Positions 1 through 21,400 of a stretch of 64,000 nt of DNA are shown piece by piece (position 1 is the stretch's first letter; the number at the start of each line of letters is the position of its first letter). A program made the position numbers and the translations under genes. Under the pieces are notes generated by a model that was not told where the DNA came from, ran no database searches, and saw only the letters and a program-made list of their open reading frames with translations. Origin of the DNA: Halichondria panicea (taxonomy: Eukaryota > Porifera > Demospongiae > Suberitida > Halichondriidae); NCBI RefSeq assembly GCF_963675165.1, contig NC_087385.1:4030501-4094500 (forward strand), read 5' to 3'.

Positions 1-194
1 TGACATCTGTCCACTGGTAACGTTGACAACCGTTGAAAAGCCATACATAAAGAACTAATGTTCGGACGTTAGCTACATGCACATTACATGACATAATTAT
101 AACAAGAATGTTTCATAGATGACACAATACCTATTGGCGATATATTATTGAAAACTACACATTTAACACACACACACACACACAAAAACGCTAC

Positions 195-2698
195 CTCTTT
201 CCCTCCAGATGGCTGCGATCTTCCCAATGTAAGGTCTCTCATCCGTGCCTGCTCTCAGAGTCACGGTGTCCCGAACAAACACCATCTATAGACAAGACAA
301 ACAACAAACATTACAGCACATGACGTAGCGACTATAAGGCTACAGGAAGATAAACACTTCCAAAGGAATTCTTGGTCGGTCAGATGCAATGATGACTAAG
401 GACATGGTTTCTCACCTTTCCCTTCCTTTGTATACCAATGTAGTGCTCCCGTGTATTGATGACAGTATCCTAGAGAAATGTACAGTCATGGAATCAATAC
501 CACAAGCATTCTTACAGTAGCTTTGATCGCTTTTCAGCAATGTAAGCGCTTACATACAACGCGTAACAAAATCTACCATGATAGAAATTGTTGCGGTAAG
601 GCTATCCATGCTGTAAACGCAGCGTTCAGGCAGCCAGGTGAGCAGACTAGGAACGCAGTTCTATATAGTGCGCTTCACATAGCTAGCACGTGGTTAACAG
701 GATGATTACAGTCCTGATCAATAGAAAAGTATGCCCAGAGTAAAACAGACTATTAATGAGAAACAGCAGGTATACGAGACTACCCACTTGTCATGAATGT
801 TTATTAGCAGGAAAGTACCATATAGTGCAAAATTTTCGCTTTTTCAAAGGTTAGCGATCTAGGTTCACAAAATGGATAACGGAAGAAGCAACGTCATTTT
901 ACCAATGACTCGTGTGCCATAATTTGAGGATACAAATGATGTAATATTGTGCTTATCTAGTTAGCCAATGACCATAGACACCTCATGCATGATCTAACTA
1001 AAATATAGTCAACGCACAGACATACCTCTGTGTATTCGATCGTCTTTATTGGACTTCCAATAGTCATCCAGCCATTGTTGCTCTAATAGGGTTTTACAGT
1101 ACATAACAGACGAGCACAAACTATGCATAATGAGCTGCCATAGTCTCCAGTGCAAGCTATTCTCTTGCGTAACAACATAGTTACAAGTAAATCTACAGCT
1201 CTTAGTAAACATGTATAATTATAGTAATCAATACCCGGCTTGCAGGTTTTGTGAGAGAGCGGTGAGCAGCAAGTGACTTCTCCACCTCTTTACCGACTGT
1301 ATTAGCCATGGAGGGGACAATCATAGGTAGGATGAACTTGGGCAGGTACAAACCATCATTCGTAGTCGAGTAAAAGACCTTTATTGCAGTTGGATGGACT
1401 GTCGACCCATCATACAGCAGTCCTGATCTGTTAAAATCAGGAGGTATCTCCACCTCAGGGTGCTGGATGGCAACGTATTCCCCAGCAGGGAGATTTCCAC
1501 TCCTGGCGAGTTGGCTCAATGCAGCTGTTAGTCTATCTTTCGGTTTGACTTTCAAAGATTTCACTGGTAGTTTTCTTTCTGGTTCCATCATAGCTGTAAC
1601 ACGAGCTCTCGCATTCAAACTGGCCATTCTCTGTGACCCTGAAGTAAGTCGTAGTTTTTTGGGTTCAGGTTCGTCCAGATATTTCTTTCTCTTGTGATTG
1701 GATTTGTGTTGATTTAATTTTGCTCTATGGAGCTCAGGTACTGAGGTATCTTCGAGACAGTGGAACTTCTGCTTTCTCTTCCTTGGTTGTAAGCTAACTG
1801 ACTGAAGGGTAGGCAAATCAGGTAGCAGCTGCTCCTTGCACACCAAACGCTCCTCAGAAGTTCTTTTCCCTAATTCTTGCTTCTGTGGTACACTTACAGC
1901 ACTTGAAGACTCTGATGAAGATTTTTCACGTGGTTCTTGAGGCTTCTCACTGTCTGATGGAGTGCCCCCCTCTAATTTTTCTCTCGGACTCGGATCTAGG
2001 GAATCAGTTGGACGTGGAATACATAGAATCTGATGAAGTGTGTTTTTATTGTCCGACTCTTGTTCTATTGCTCGCATACATTTCTTAGTTTCTTGTACAT
2101 CATTCTCTGTCTCGTGTGAACTTTTCTGGGCCTTGTTGAAGGCAATTGGAAGTTTTGAAGGATTCCCTATGAGTGCTGGTGACTGTATATTAGGTGGAAC
2201 TATACTCGGAGCTTGGGATAGAGGAGTTGCAGTTGATGAACTGGTACAGGGGCTAGTGTGAGGTAATCGAGGTAATATTAGTCGATCTTGTGAAGGAGAC
2301 GTTTTGGGAAATTGGAGGTTCTTAATGTACTGTAGAGTTAATTGAGTTGTATAGTTAAAAGCCTTTATCGCTTCTATAGTTGTTGGCAACACTTTTTTTA
2401 AAGCAGACTGTATCTCAGTACTGTAACCTGACACTCGACTAACATGCACTCCATTCGGCATGACTCCTATCAGAGACGCTGAACTGCTAGGTTGTGTGGA
2501 AGAGGACATATCAGTCATCAGTTGTGAATTGTGCACTGGTGGCTTTGCATTTTCAATCCCAACAGTTTCTGGTGCAAGGATGCATGCACGATTGTGGTTG
2601 CTGGCAACTGGGAGTGTAATAGGTTTTTCCAAAGAGTCCATTTGCGATCGTGGCTCATACACTTGATTCGTACTATTGGCTGATGCCATTGCCAGCAT
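195..2698 (-). CDS. BAH-domain chromatin protein, BAHD1/winged-eye-like (partial, 3' end outside window)
   Basis: Exons on the minus strand: 2698-1235, 469-416 and 285-195, all joined in phase 0; the last ends in phase 1 at a GT donor, so the gene continues past the left edge. The first 488 residues are low-complexity (Ser/Pro/Lys rich), with a basic patch followed by RMASLNARARV and a segment containing GLLYDGSTVHPTAIKVFY. The two small exons encode REHYIGIQRKGK and then VRDTVTLRAGTDERPYIGKI, which is the start of a BAH domain, a module that binds modified histone tails in nuclear silencing complexes. Order and content fit BAHD1 or the BAHCC1/TNRC18 group; I cannot separate these. The first ATG sits 4 bases after a splice acceptor, so a 5' UTR exon is likely upstream. 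Readthrough past 1235 would add about 11 residues before a stop and is probably intron. Confidence 0.75.
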
Positions 2699-3348
2699 TG
2701 TCTATATCTGTGGTATTAGAGCAAAAAATGGATAATTATACAGTTAAATTCAGCTATACGCAAAGGAACCTATCTGTGTAACACTGATCAGAACAAGCAC
2801 ATGCAAAGGAGCTAAATAGTTAGTGTATGAGTCCAAATATAGGAGATCTAACTTTAATCTAACAAGACTTTTGTTTGGGAATTCAGTCTTCTTTTTTAAT
2901 AGTTGGGATCCGGGAACGAGTGACACAGTGGTTATGGTGTAGTTCTTTAACTTAGAATCTTACGTTTCTTGTCCAAGAGACTGTACTGAGTATACAGCCC
3001 TGATTGATACTATCTCTAGCTAGTTAGCACTATGAGTTGATATTCTGTGCTGACAGTATTACTTTAATTTCAACAGAGCTATAATCTAATATACCACACG
3101 TGACCCTATTTGCGGGCGAGGTCATCCGTTGAACCGAATCACGTGTGGTGTTTTATTGCTTAGTCAGCCAGAGTCAGCAGATCCATAAAGAAAGAAAAGA
3201 TGAATCCTTCAAAGAATGTAATTAAAAGGTCACGATAATTAGCTAATTAGAGCTAAGGTTAATCGTGTCCTCCCTGGATCCAGTCAAAAGGTGAAAAGGG
3301 CATGGCACAGTGGGCGTGGTGTTACAGTTCTCGATCTCCGGCCTGAAG
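2699..3348. promoter_or_regulatory. Shared promoter between the BAH gene and TACO1, with two CACGTG boxes
   Basis: The two genes diverge from this 650-bp interval. Two CACGTG hexamers lie at 3097-3102 and 3140-3145, inside opposite copies of the 11-mer ACCACACGTGA, making an inverted pair about 43 bp apart. CACGTG is the core site of bHLH-zipper factors (Myc/Max, USF, TFEB classes). No TATA box is obvious. The promoter role is inferred from position and from the symmetry of the motif pair. Confidence 0.45.
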
Positions 3349-5691
3349 ATGAAGTTTTCACTGTTCTGCTGTTCCCAACTAACAAGACGTGTCAAAGCCA
3401 GTCTCGATTTATTTACATTACAATATATGCATACAACTTCACTGGAATGTGCTGGGCACAACAAATGGTCAAAGATAAAGCGAAAGAAAGCAGTTGCAGA
3501 CATGGAACGAAGTCAATACACTCATAAATACGTCCAGAAAATAATATCCGCCATTAAAACAGGAGGAAGTACTGATCCAGACAAAAACTTGAAACTTGGG
3601 AGTGTTGTTCAGCAGGCAAAATCTGCCGGTGTTCCAAAGGCGAATATTGATAGTGCAATGAAGCGAGCAGTAAATAAGATGGGTAGTGGATCAGCAGAGG
3701 CTATTTTACTGAATGGAAGGGGGTCCAGTGGCTATCTCCTGTTGATTGAAGCAGTGACAGATAATATCAAAAGAACACGACCCCAATTGAAGAGCCTCTT
3801 GGAAAAGAATGGGTGAGCAATTTATAACAGTTGTCTGGTTCTCCCAGCATCATTTTGTCTGGATATGGAAACCTAGTAGATCTGTCACGATACCCGTAAA
3901 ATAAGATCCCCTGGAACAAATTTTACAGCAAAATATGCACCCCCTCAGCAAAATGTGGACCCCCTCATTAAAACACTGTCTAACATCTTATTTAGCTTCT
4001 ATAATTAGCTAGTATCCTGCACACTTCAAGTTCTCTGTAGTACTGGAGTTTGCAGAATCTTTGCAACACATGAATAAAAGTGTTAAGCACTGTGGTTCCT
4101 TATATGGGAAATGCTCACACATTTAAGTAGTAAAACAGACCACAGTATGTACACAAAATCCATATAAGGAACGCGTAACGCTCTACGCTTTTACTGGTGT
4201 GTTGCAAAGATTCTGCAAACTCCAGTATATTAGCAACTACCGAATTATTATAATATTTTCCGGGTGAAAAACCTTTGCGAATGAGCCAAATCAGCAGAAA
4301 ATTTGACCCTTTGCAATCTAACTATTGCGTTCTGGCAAGGATCGCGTGTATTTACTAGTAATAATTTAGGATTTTATTGTTGCAAATTGATCAACCATCG
4401 CAAAGCTCGCAAAACATTAGTAGTACGGTATATAGTGTGATCCTGCAATGGCAGTGCTGCATGCATGAGCCCCTGGCCCTATATAGATCTAGTAGTGTCA
4501 TATCCCAACTCCAGGAAGCTATGGAAGAAACCAACCTGTCCAGAAGACCCTATTCTGGACTTGGCTACCAGTTCTTGTATCCAGTATGGTGTACCTACCC
4601 AGGGCTTAGTCTAGAGCTGCCAGAATGAAAGTTAAAATGAAGATGTGTTTTTTGAAAAGAAAAGAACAATAAGATGACGGTTGCATGTGACATCCATAAA
4701 CGGTACCACCTCTCCGTCAATGGTAAATATTTCCTCAGGTGTCAAAGGTTCTATATGAAATATTTACCATCGACAGAGAAGTGGTACTGTTTATGATCTA
4801 CAACTTCACCCACGGCTTGCCAGAGTCATCTATCGGAAGAGAAGAGAACAAACACTGTATACAGGTTTGAGCAAACAAACAGGGCACCATCTTCTCTGCC
4901 TAGAAAGTAAAAAGATGGAATCAATTCCACTGAATTAATGTTGATAACAAGAAGGCTATATAATTATACTGCAGCAAACAGTTTTTTATGACTGTCATGC
5001 ACTCGCCAAATAATTACTGTGCTAAGTGCAAGAGATGGTCCCATGTACATGTACAGATTTACCACAACTATTAATGTGATGCTGCTTTACACTATATCAC
5101 TTGCTGCTTTAAATATGGATTTTGTGTGTTCCGGGAGTCCAAATTTGGTGTGACATATCTATATAGTATTAATTGCCGGGATAACATTAATTTTAATGAC
5201 TGTATATTTCTCTAACACTTTGCAGTGCTGTTCTTAGTGATCCGGGCTCAGCTACCTTTAACTTCGAGCATAAAGCTCTTGTCCAAGTACCAATCTCTAT
5301 CTTTCCTTCATTGACAGACCCTCTTGAGCTTGCCATTGAGATAGGGGCTGAAGATGTAGACATAGTCAACAGGGATGAAGCAAGCAATTCATCAGAAGAT
5401 GAAACAAACAATAAGAGTGAAAGAACCGCAGATTACAACTCAATTTCATCAAACTCTAGTTCAGATTATCAGTTTAAATGTGACATCACTGATTTGCGTC
5501 AGGTTTTGAAGTCACTCCGAGAGAAAGGAGTAAATGAATTGACAACCAGCTTCGAGTATCTACCCAAGATATTAGTGGAATTGTCAGATGAAAAATATGA
5601 GCAAGCGAATCAGCTGGTGGATGTTGTTAGTGAACATGAAGATGTTGTTGAGGTTTATAGCAACTTTGCATTGGCTGAACAGACCAGTTAA
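3349..5691 (+). CDS. TACO1: Mitochondrial translational activator of COX1, YebC/PmpR family
   Basis: Two exons, 3349-3812 and 5226-5691, joined through a GG|T codon, giving 309 residues (human TACO1 is close to this size). The ATG at 3349 starts a basic, hydrophobic leader that fits a mitochondrial presequence. It is followed by the YebC hallmark AGHNKWSKIKRKKAVAD and then RAVNKM and LLIEAVTDNIKRTRP. The second exon carries the C-terminal YebC domains (LVQVPISIF, EIGAEDVD, FEYLPK) with a Ser/Asn/Glu-rich insertion. TACO1 supports translation of the mitochondrial COX1 mRNA. The intron of 1.4 kb holds two hairpin repeats. Confidence 0.93.
4041..4227. repeat. Inverted-repeat MITE in TACO1 intron
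   Basis: A segment starting TACTGGAGTTTGCAGAATCT is repeated in opposite orientation at the right end (ending AGATTCTGCAAACTCCAGTA). The arms are about 69 bases with a short centre, and TA flanks both sides. It looks like a small non-autonomous DNA transposon. No coding potential. Confidence 0.7.
4695..4795. repeat. Hairpin repeat in TACO1 intron
   Basis: Left arm CATAAACGGTACCACCTCT pairs with right arm AGAAGTGGTACTGTTTATG, and the complementarity continues inward through TGGTAAATATTT. About 40-base arms with a short loop; probably a foldback or MITE remnant. Confidence 0.65.
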
Positions 5692-5960
5692 TTATCACTT
5701 ACTGTTGTCATAAATTAATTATACTTGCAATGTTTTGTGTGATTTGAACGTATGAGACTACATATAATTTATTGGTGAATATATATTTTTATAGCCACTA
5801 GAAGAATATATATGTACATATACTACATAATTGTAAGAACTGCACGATTGTTACAGCTGTTGTGTACTATTATGTGCACAATTTCTCTGCATGTTCAACG
5901 TTAGGTTGCAATGTGAACAACTAATTAAGTGGTTTCCCCTTGTAATTGTGTACGGTTGCA

Positions 5961-5966
5961 AATAAA
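5961..5966 (+). terminator. Polyadenylation signal of TACO1
   Basis: A canonical AATAAA lies 270 bp after the TACO1 stop codon, in the tail-to-tail interval between TACO1 and the kinase gene. Nothing else is recognised between 5692 and 6311. Confidence 0.6.
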
Positions 5967-6311
5967 GCTTCATTCTCGTTAATATACATGTATCGTAAGT
6001 TCAAAATTAATTGAAATACATGCACAAGGCAAAACAAACAAACTTAAAAATAACAAAACTATAGTTTATATCTCATTATGCTACAATTCTACAAAACTAT
6101 ACACTTTCTTACAAATACCAAAACATGAACACTATTGCAGAAGTTGGTACACAAGAAAGTAAAATTGCTGACTACTACACACAGTGCAGTTGAATGAACT
6201 ATAATTACTGAGTGCAATGTCAATACACTCAATAAGCACACAATAGATTACTGAATTACTGAGCAGTGTACAAAGAATTACTAAAGTGTCACAGGAGAGG
6301 GGAAATTTGAT

Positions 6312-14193
<7,882 letters not shown>

Positions 14194-17100
14194 GCTTAGC
14201 CTCTGTGTGCACAACAAGCAGTTTTAGATGGACGCTGGTCCACAAGCTGGACTAGTGTGACCAATAATGAGTGATGTTTTCTGCAGGAGAGAAAACAAGT
14301 TCTATGACCAAGGGATACATCCTAAGAAGTAATACAGAATCCATCTAACTACTTAATTCTGCCCAAAAATGAGTATTTTCACAGATCACATATCCGTATT
14401 ACGATGAATCTTTAGGGGGTCCTATCAACAAGGTTTCACTGTATCTTGATCCAGGTACAAATACATGTACTGCATGTTGTAAATGTAGAAAATATATTTG
14501 CAACCCTTCATGTTTTAGGAACTGAGGTCCAATATAAAGAGCAACTGAATGTATAAAAGATTCACAGAAGCAAACGATATCTATCTAATGCTTCGACAAG
14601 GCAGTTTACAGTAGCTATTGGCATAATTATAATACATTGCACTGTACATGTACAGATCCAGCTTAGGACTGGCACTGACTTCCCTCCTACTAGCAGGGTT
14701 TCATCGAGTGAGGGGGCAGGAGTAACCCCCCCCCCCCCACAGCAATGTGTGGTAATAACATCACCAATGAGACATTGTACATAAAATTACTTACACTATT
14801 TGATTTGTGACCCAACTACATGTAATCTGTAACCAATACTGTGACACACTGCTAGTATAATCTATATACTGAGGGTGTTGTGGCCTCAAAATGTTTTATG
14901 CATGCGATAGCGTGCCAAATTCTTCCTTCCCAAAACTTTTAATCCTAGATAAAATCCTGACTAGGAATACCATCAGGGAGTAATTTAAAATGCACATAAC
15001 ACCACGATTTTTGTTGCAACATCCTTAATTGGTCGACCATGCACCAGTGGACCCACTTATACAACTGGAATTATAAGGATGTTTGACATTTATGTGCATG
15101 TAGACAGAGTCCCTTGCTAACCAATGGGGCCTACAGAAACATGCAATACAATGAAGAAGCCCAGCAAAGTACAGCACACTGACACATTACCAATAAGGAA
15201 TTGAATGAAATGGGGATACTCCAGACAGGACAGGGCCCTATAATACAATAGACATGTACATGTAACTTTAAATACACAGAAAAACCATAATATAACCGTA
15301 GAATAACCATAATATTAGCGGGTATATTTCGAGGGTATACAGTTTCGTGGACTATCACTTCTCTATCAGCCTTATGCAATATTAATGTTCGTAGGTATAA
15401 CATTTTATGTTCGTACATGCTAAATCAGCAAAAAACGCATAAGTTTATATGCTCGAAATATATCCGCTATACGGTATCCCACGAAAATGAACACAGCAAG
15501 GAGCGTACTTAACTAACTACATATATCAGAAGAATCGACACTACTAAATGCAGTAATTCGAACAAGGCCAATGGGGAACAAACACAGCTGTGTTGTGTTT
15601 ATTATTGAGCATTACAACACACATATACACATCCTGAAAATGAAGCATCCCAACCAAAAAATGTATAAAACACACACATGCTTGAGGTATACCAATAAAC
15701 ACAGTATGCACTTGTACACAATACAGAGACTGTGTGTAGAGGAACCGTCCGCCAGCTGTAATGTGCTGTAATAAGAAACAGACACAAATTGTATATGCAA
15801 TGCATTATACACACAGTACACACCACCACGATACAAACTACAGCCTGATAATAAAGCGTTGGTTCAATGAGAATTGTTGCAATGACTTCCTGGTTTCAAG
15901 TGACTATTCCTGGTTTCAAGTGACTAATCCAATATCCAGTTATTAGAGATCTGAGGGAGGCTCTGGCTTTGCCTTTCAAGTGCTCCTTCATTTTAACACC
16001 ACAACTTTGTATGGCTCCCCATGAATGTCCAATACAAGCATGTTTACAGTAAATACAGCAGGAGGCTAGCTACAGTGCATGAGAACTCGAGTCCATACAA
16101 ATTATTAATAGGCACTAGAAATTGCCATGCGTGATGGTATCACAGTACAATACTTTACAGCACTATATAGCTTAAAACAACAGGAAGGTAAAAGTACACA
16201 TTAAGGATTCCATAAAGGGACAAACAAACAATAATCTTACCAACAATGATATCTTTGTTAATGTCATATGCTAACAGCTTTTGTATGGCTACGAGTATAA
16301 TTAGGAATCTAGGAAATGGATCATACCACAGTAACTATGCACATTCCACGTTCCAGTATACATGTAACACAAACCAACCGTACAAAAAAATAAGTGAAGG
16401 TCACTGGGGCCACTAATTTCTGAACTGTTAGCTAGCTAGGACAAATGAAGGCAAGGGATCTTCGTACTGGGACTTGACGGCACAAAATCAAAGAGAACAA
16501 TAATTATAGTTCCAGCTATAATTATACCGTTTTTACACTCAATTGTATACTACATACGTGTAGACACACCAGAGCACCAATTCACTTTCAGTGAAATAAG
16601 CAATACAAAGGTCATTATTGTATATTGGACTACTACCACCCTTGCTCAGTAAAGAGTTCAAAACACGACTACATAAGATATTCTTTTAGTAGACGAGGCA
16701 CAATAGATAATAATAGTTCATTGTGTGAAATTTAATACCCTGACCACAACTGTAACTGTAACGTTACCTTCTCTTACCTCACACAGAGATGTGATACACA
16801 ATATAACACAAGTCTGTTAATCATACAATCACACAACCGAAAATTCACTGCGTATGTTATTGCGTGTGGTATGGTATTCAAAGTTCATCTAGAAAAAACA
16901 GCAACGTTTATTTAAAGTGTTAATTGGAATGCATCTGATGGAGCACACAAACGGATTACCCACTCACATACACACGCATGCACACACACGCACGCACACA
17001 CGCACGCATGCATGCACACACACATGTACTCACACAAGGATTGTGTAGAATATCAAGCTTGCCTCTAACGGCAGATGAAGGTCTACATAATGATAATAAC

Positions 17101-18407
17101 ACTTTAAGGGGCAGTTAGTACATACAGCACCTTTTTTACCAATGCAGTTCAAGAGAACTACAAATCTCAACTAACCTGTGGCACTGAATGTTTACATGAA
17201 CAGTGTAATGTAAATCCATCATAAACAGCTACGGAGATACCAAAAATGGCTCAAGCTATTAACAAAATGGTATCACAGTCCATGGAGTTCAATTAGCCCG
17301 CAATACCTCATACCCAGCCGTGTGTGCTCTAATCATGAAAAATTGAACGCGAGGTACAAATTCGTGTGCATACACACGTAGATAGAGAACATGTACTAAC
17401 AAACTAGGCTAATCCGTGCATATTTTTTACTTGAACCAATTAACTATCGCTATCCGTGGGTCTCACTATAACATTGTACGTCAAGTTATCCTACAAAGCT
17501 CAAAGTCTTGATAGTATGCAAATTTGTTTGGATGCCCAATAGAAATGATTTATAAGTTTCATGACGCACACTTAAGGGATTATATACACTAGTTAATGCT
17601 TATCAGACCAGACTGTGAGATACCAAACTAGCTACCGAGAGAATTGTGCAGCTAGCTCGAATAGGAGCTCGAGTGTTATAATTAAAAGTTAGCCCATAAA
17701 TAAAACGCATTGACAGAATGTGCATCAAACTTCCAGTATATGCTTGTAAGGCATTTTAAAAGAAACACTTCCAGTACTAAATAACTGACATGATATGTAT
17801 AAAGCTAGAGGTTGTATCAGTGGGTGTGTACCTGGCTACATGCTTAAGCAGCCCATAATCATAAAAAAACTAATGCACGTTAGTGAGAACAGCACTGGGT
17901 CTAAAAACGACCGACACAACACTGCTAAAGCTTGGCTAGCTAGCTAGCACCCTGTTTTAATATAATTACCATAATTATCAGTTACCTCAAATGGATTGTG
18001 GCTGAAGGTGCAGTTGATACGTCTTTAGAGACCTCTTAGCCCCTAGTGAGAGATCCGACAAAGCGTGTTAGGCTTGCTGCAGACTCTAGAAGACAAGCTG
18101 GCTACTCTGTACTGTATGTACATGTACTTACGTATGTGTCAGATAGAGACAATGGCATGGCAGATGGCTAGGCTGGAATCCAGAGTTTACGGGGGTGTGC
18201 CAGGAAGTTTACGATATTACTGTATGACATCATCATTACACTGCGGCTACTTATTAAGAACAGCCGCGGCTATTAATGTATTAGTACTTTCAGTGGGACT
18301 TAGTGGGGACAAGGCTATAGACTCACCACATGTACATGTAGAGTCAATGAGATTATTATGCAGGGGAAAGTCAGTACAATAGTTATAGTCTACTATATGT
18401 AGAATCT
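14194..18407. other. Gene-poor interval upstream of the MAP4K gene
   Basis: No coding exon could be supported in this 4.2 kb. It contains a poly-C run near 14731, CA/GCAC-rich simple sequence near 16970-17030 and many short ATGTACATGT palindromes. Because the MAP4K start exon follows a splice acceptor, part of it is probably a long 5' UTR intron. Confidence 0.5.
15296..15475. repeat. Imperfect inverted repeat (possible MITE)
   Basis: Sequences near the two ends, TAGCGGGTATATTTCGAGG on the left and CTCGAAATATATCCGCTA on the right, are near reverse complements, with CCGTA/TACGG at the outer edges. Only moderate similarity; likely an old MITE. Confidence 0.4.
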
Positions 18408-21400
18408 CTATTTGTTTCTGCATTTAATGCACATGTAATTTGAGTTTTCTTCTGATAGTTTTTCATACTCTTGCACTGATATTCCATCACAACCTGCAGT
18501 AAATACCAATAGTCACGATAGTCACATAAAAATCACTACTCAAACGCACAAAGCTACCGCAACACCAATACCCAGTCCTATACCGAAAACATGAACAGGC
18601 AAAGTATGGTGTGAGGTAAGTGGAAATGACATCGTTCACACCAGGTTTTGCAACAACTCCCCAGGGGCATGGGCAAGGAAACGACCACTTTATAGATTAG
18701 CCGACCTCATCACTACAAAAAAATAATTCAAACTACAGCTCAGCTTTGGCATGGATCAGGTGCAAACAATAAATGTTTGCTGCTTAGATCAGTAGTGTGC
18801 ATTAGAGGGAGCCGCTCTACTTTCCATCATGTGCCTGAATCGAAGCTAGCATCGTACTAGGCGTTGCTGAAAGCCGCCTCACAAAATACAGTGGAACCTC
18901 CATTAACAACCACCTCCGAAGAGCAACCACACGCTATAAAATGGCCCAAGAGCTCAGGTCCGGATTGAAACTGCAATGACTTCGATGTAAAGCAACTTCT
19001 CAGGAACGGCCACCTCTCTACTCTGTATAACGAGCAGCTTTCTAGCACCCAATCAGCTTTTTAGCAATGGAAAAACGGACAGCCACACCCAGAATTAGCA
19101 TAAAATTATTGCTGATATTTGCCAATTGTGAAAACCTAGCTCTAGGTTTTCACAATTGTGCAAATAATGCTATATATATCTCAGCAATAATTTTATACTT
19201 TTTTTTTTCTCATACAAGCTTTGAAAAGGCTGTAGGGACAAGCTACAGAGCTAGAGAAGCAGTTAGCAAAGCTCCAAGATTCATTTGCAACAGGGATTGA
19301 CTCAGAGCATACATGTAGTTGGCATTCGAAACCTCTCAACAAAAACCACCTCTCTATAATGGCCAAAAGGCTGTTCCCCAATGGTGTCCGTTTTATGAAG
19401 GTTCCACTGGAACTGAAAGTGCCTTACTACTTGTTAATTAAACATTATTATAGACTTACTCCACATTTGTATATACCTGTGTGGATCCAGCGATCACATG
19501 AGTCACAGCAGACCATAGGACTGTCTGTGTGGTCATCTTTATACACCTTATAACAGACGGGACAGTAGCAGCCTTGCCTGAAGTAACTGGAGCACTCCAC
19601 ACACAGTGTGTGGATAAACCGACCTTCAATGTACTGCATAGGGGAGTGAGGGAATACAGTAGAAATAACGTAGACACTGAGGTAGAATGAGACAAACAAA
19701 CCATGGCCAGCTTCAGAATACCAATTCAGTACCAAAGTACAAAGGTGGGTTTATCAGGTCAAGGGCTGCTCTTACATACACACCGTATATGCTTGATCAG
19801 AAGCCACGGCTACTAAATGTTTCATTTTGCTGGCACAGGAGGCTACAATTCGAGAGAGGCGATTGTTCAAGAGCGGTGTTTATTAGCTCCAGCGAATTCA
19901 ACAACCTTTAGTTTGTCATCAAAAGTTATTTTCACCTCCATAAACTCAAACTCTGCCATGAGAAAGTCTTTATGAAGCAGCTGCTACCTGTACCTATAGC
20001 TACGTACATGTACAAAATGTAGCTAGCTGTTAAGTATTAATAATTTTTTGGGAGCTGCCACGTGCAGAAATGCTAGAGTCAAAGTTCCCTGAGGCTACTA
20101 CATTTATTTGAGAGCGGCTACTACATTTATTTGAGAGCGGCTACTAAATGTTTCATTTTGCTAGCAAAGGAGGCTACTATTTGAGAGCGGCCTCTGATCA
20201 AGCATATACGGTAATTCTAAGAGTCCATAATAAAAGAGAGAGAGTATCGCACGCATGCATACTGTGCATTGGAAAGTAATGTGACTTCCTGTCTGAAATG
20301 CATGATCAATTTGGCTTATTGCTGCCTCGAGGGCAAGTGGCGGCTCCAGGCGCTCGGATTGGTCAGTTACCAAGCAGGAAGTCACGTTACTTTCCGAATA
20401 CATCTGATACAAGGTAATGCTCTGGTTCGATATCCTCTCTATTTTTTTACTATGGACTCTTGATAATTTTCAAGCACACACTGTATACAAGTGAAGTATC
20501 TACATGTAGTGGCAATATGCATGAGTTGCAGTTCTAGTAAAGAAGACACGTACACGCTGCATTCACCTCGTGCTTCCACTTAGACTCAGCTGTAGGCCCT
20601 GCCTTATCTTTGTCGCAACTTCCACATCTACCACACAGCGGGCACAGCCAGTTGCCTGGAAAGTATAGGAAACCAGTGATAAACAATGACATTGCGCACA
20701 GTTACCACATGAACTACATTGTGTTGTAAACAGTTATCTCACCAAAGTGAAATACAAGAAAGTGAAACACACATACATGTACATGTAGCTATGAAATCTT
20801 TTTTACCTGAGGGCACTTCATCCAGTCCGACACAGAACGAGTGGTACCCTCTGTCACAATCATCACAGAATACCATCTTGTCTTCTTCATGGGGACTCTT
20901 ACACACCTACACAGGGAAGGTGTTAAACTAGCGTGAAGTGTACTGTATGCTCCAGACTATTGAAGTAACGTTCATAAGAGCTTACAGTGCATAATGACCG
21001 CAGCTAATTTTTCAAGCACTAAAGGTGGGTATCAAAAAGGCATAAGCATAAGCATGCACCTGACAGGTTTTGCATTCCAGGCACTGCCAATCATAGAGCT
21101 TCAGAACAGAGAGTATGGTGGAGGGAAGGTTGTAGCAGGTCGGATGAGCTGTGTGTGTGTGTGTGGGTGTGGTAGAGGGGCATGTCTCAATCGTACAATA
21201 CAGTAGGAATTTATAACTTGTTTACCAAATGTGAAACACTGACTACATTGCACTAAGTCCTCGGCAACACCCTTCATGTTAGAGCCACGCCCCTTTCTGC
21301 AAACACTACACAAGGCAGTCCTCATGTTAGGCTTCTGTAAGGAAAAAAGAACGTAATATGTAATAGGAATGTGTTCAGAATATTCAAGAGGCTACTCTCA

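Noticed and set aside
18065-18382. A 105-codon plus-strand frame
   Set aside because: No similarity, no splice context, and it lies just beyond the last PHF10 exon in probable 3' flank.
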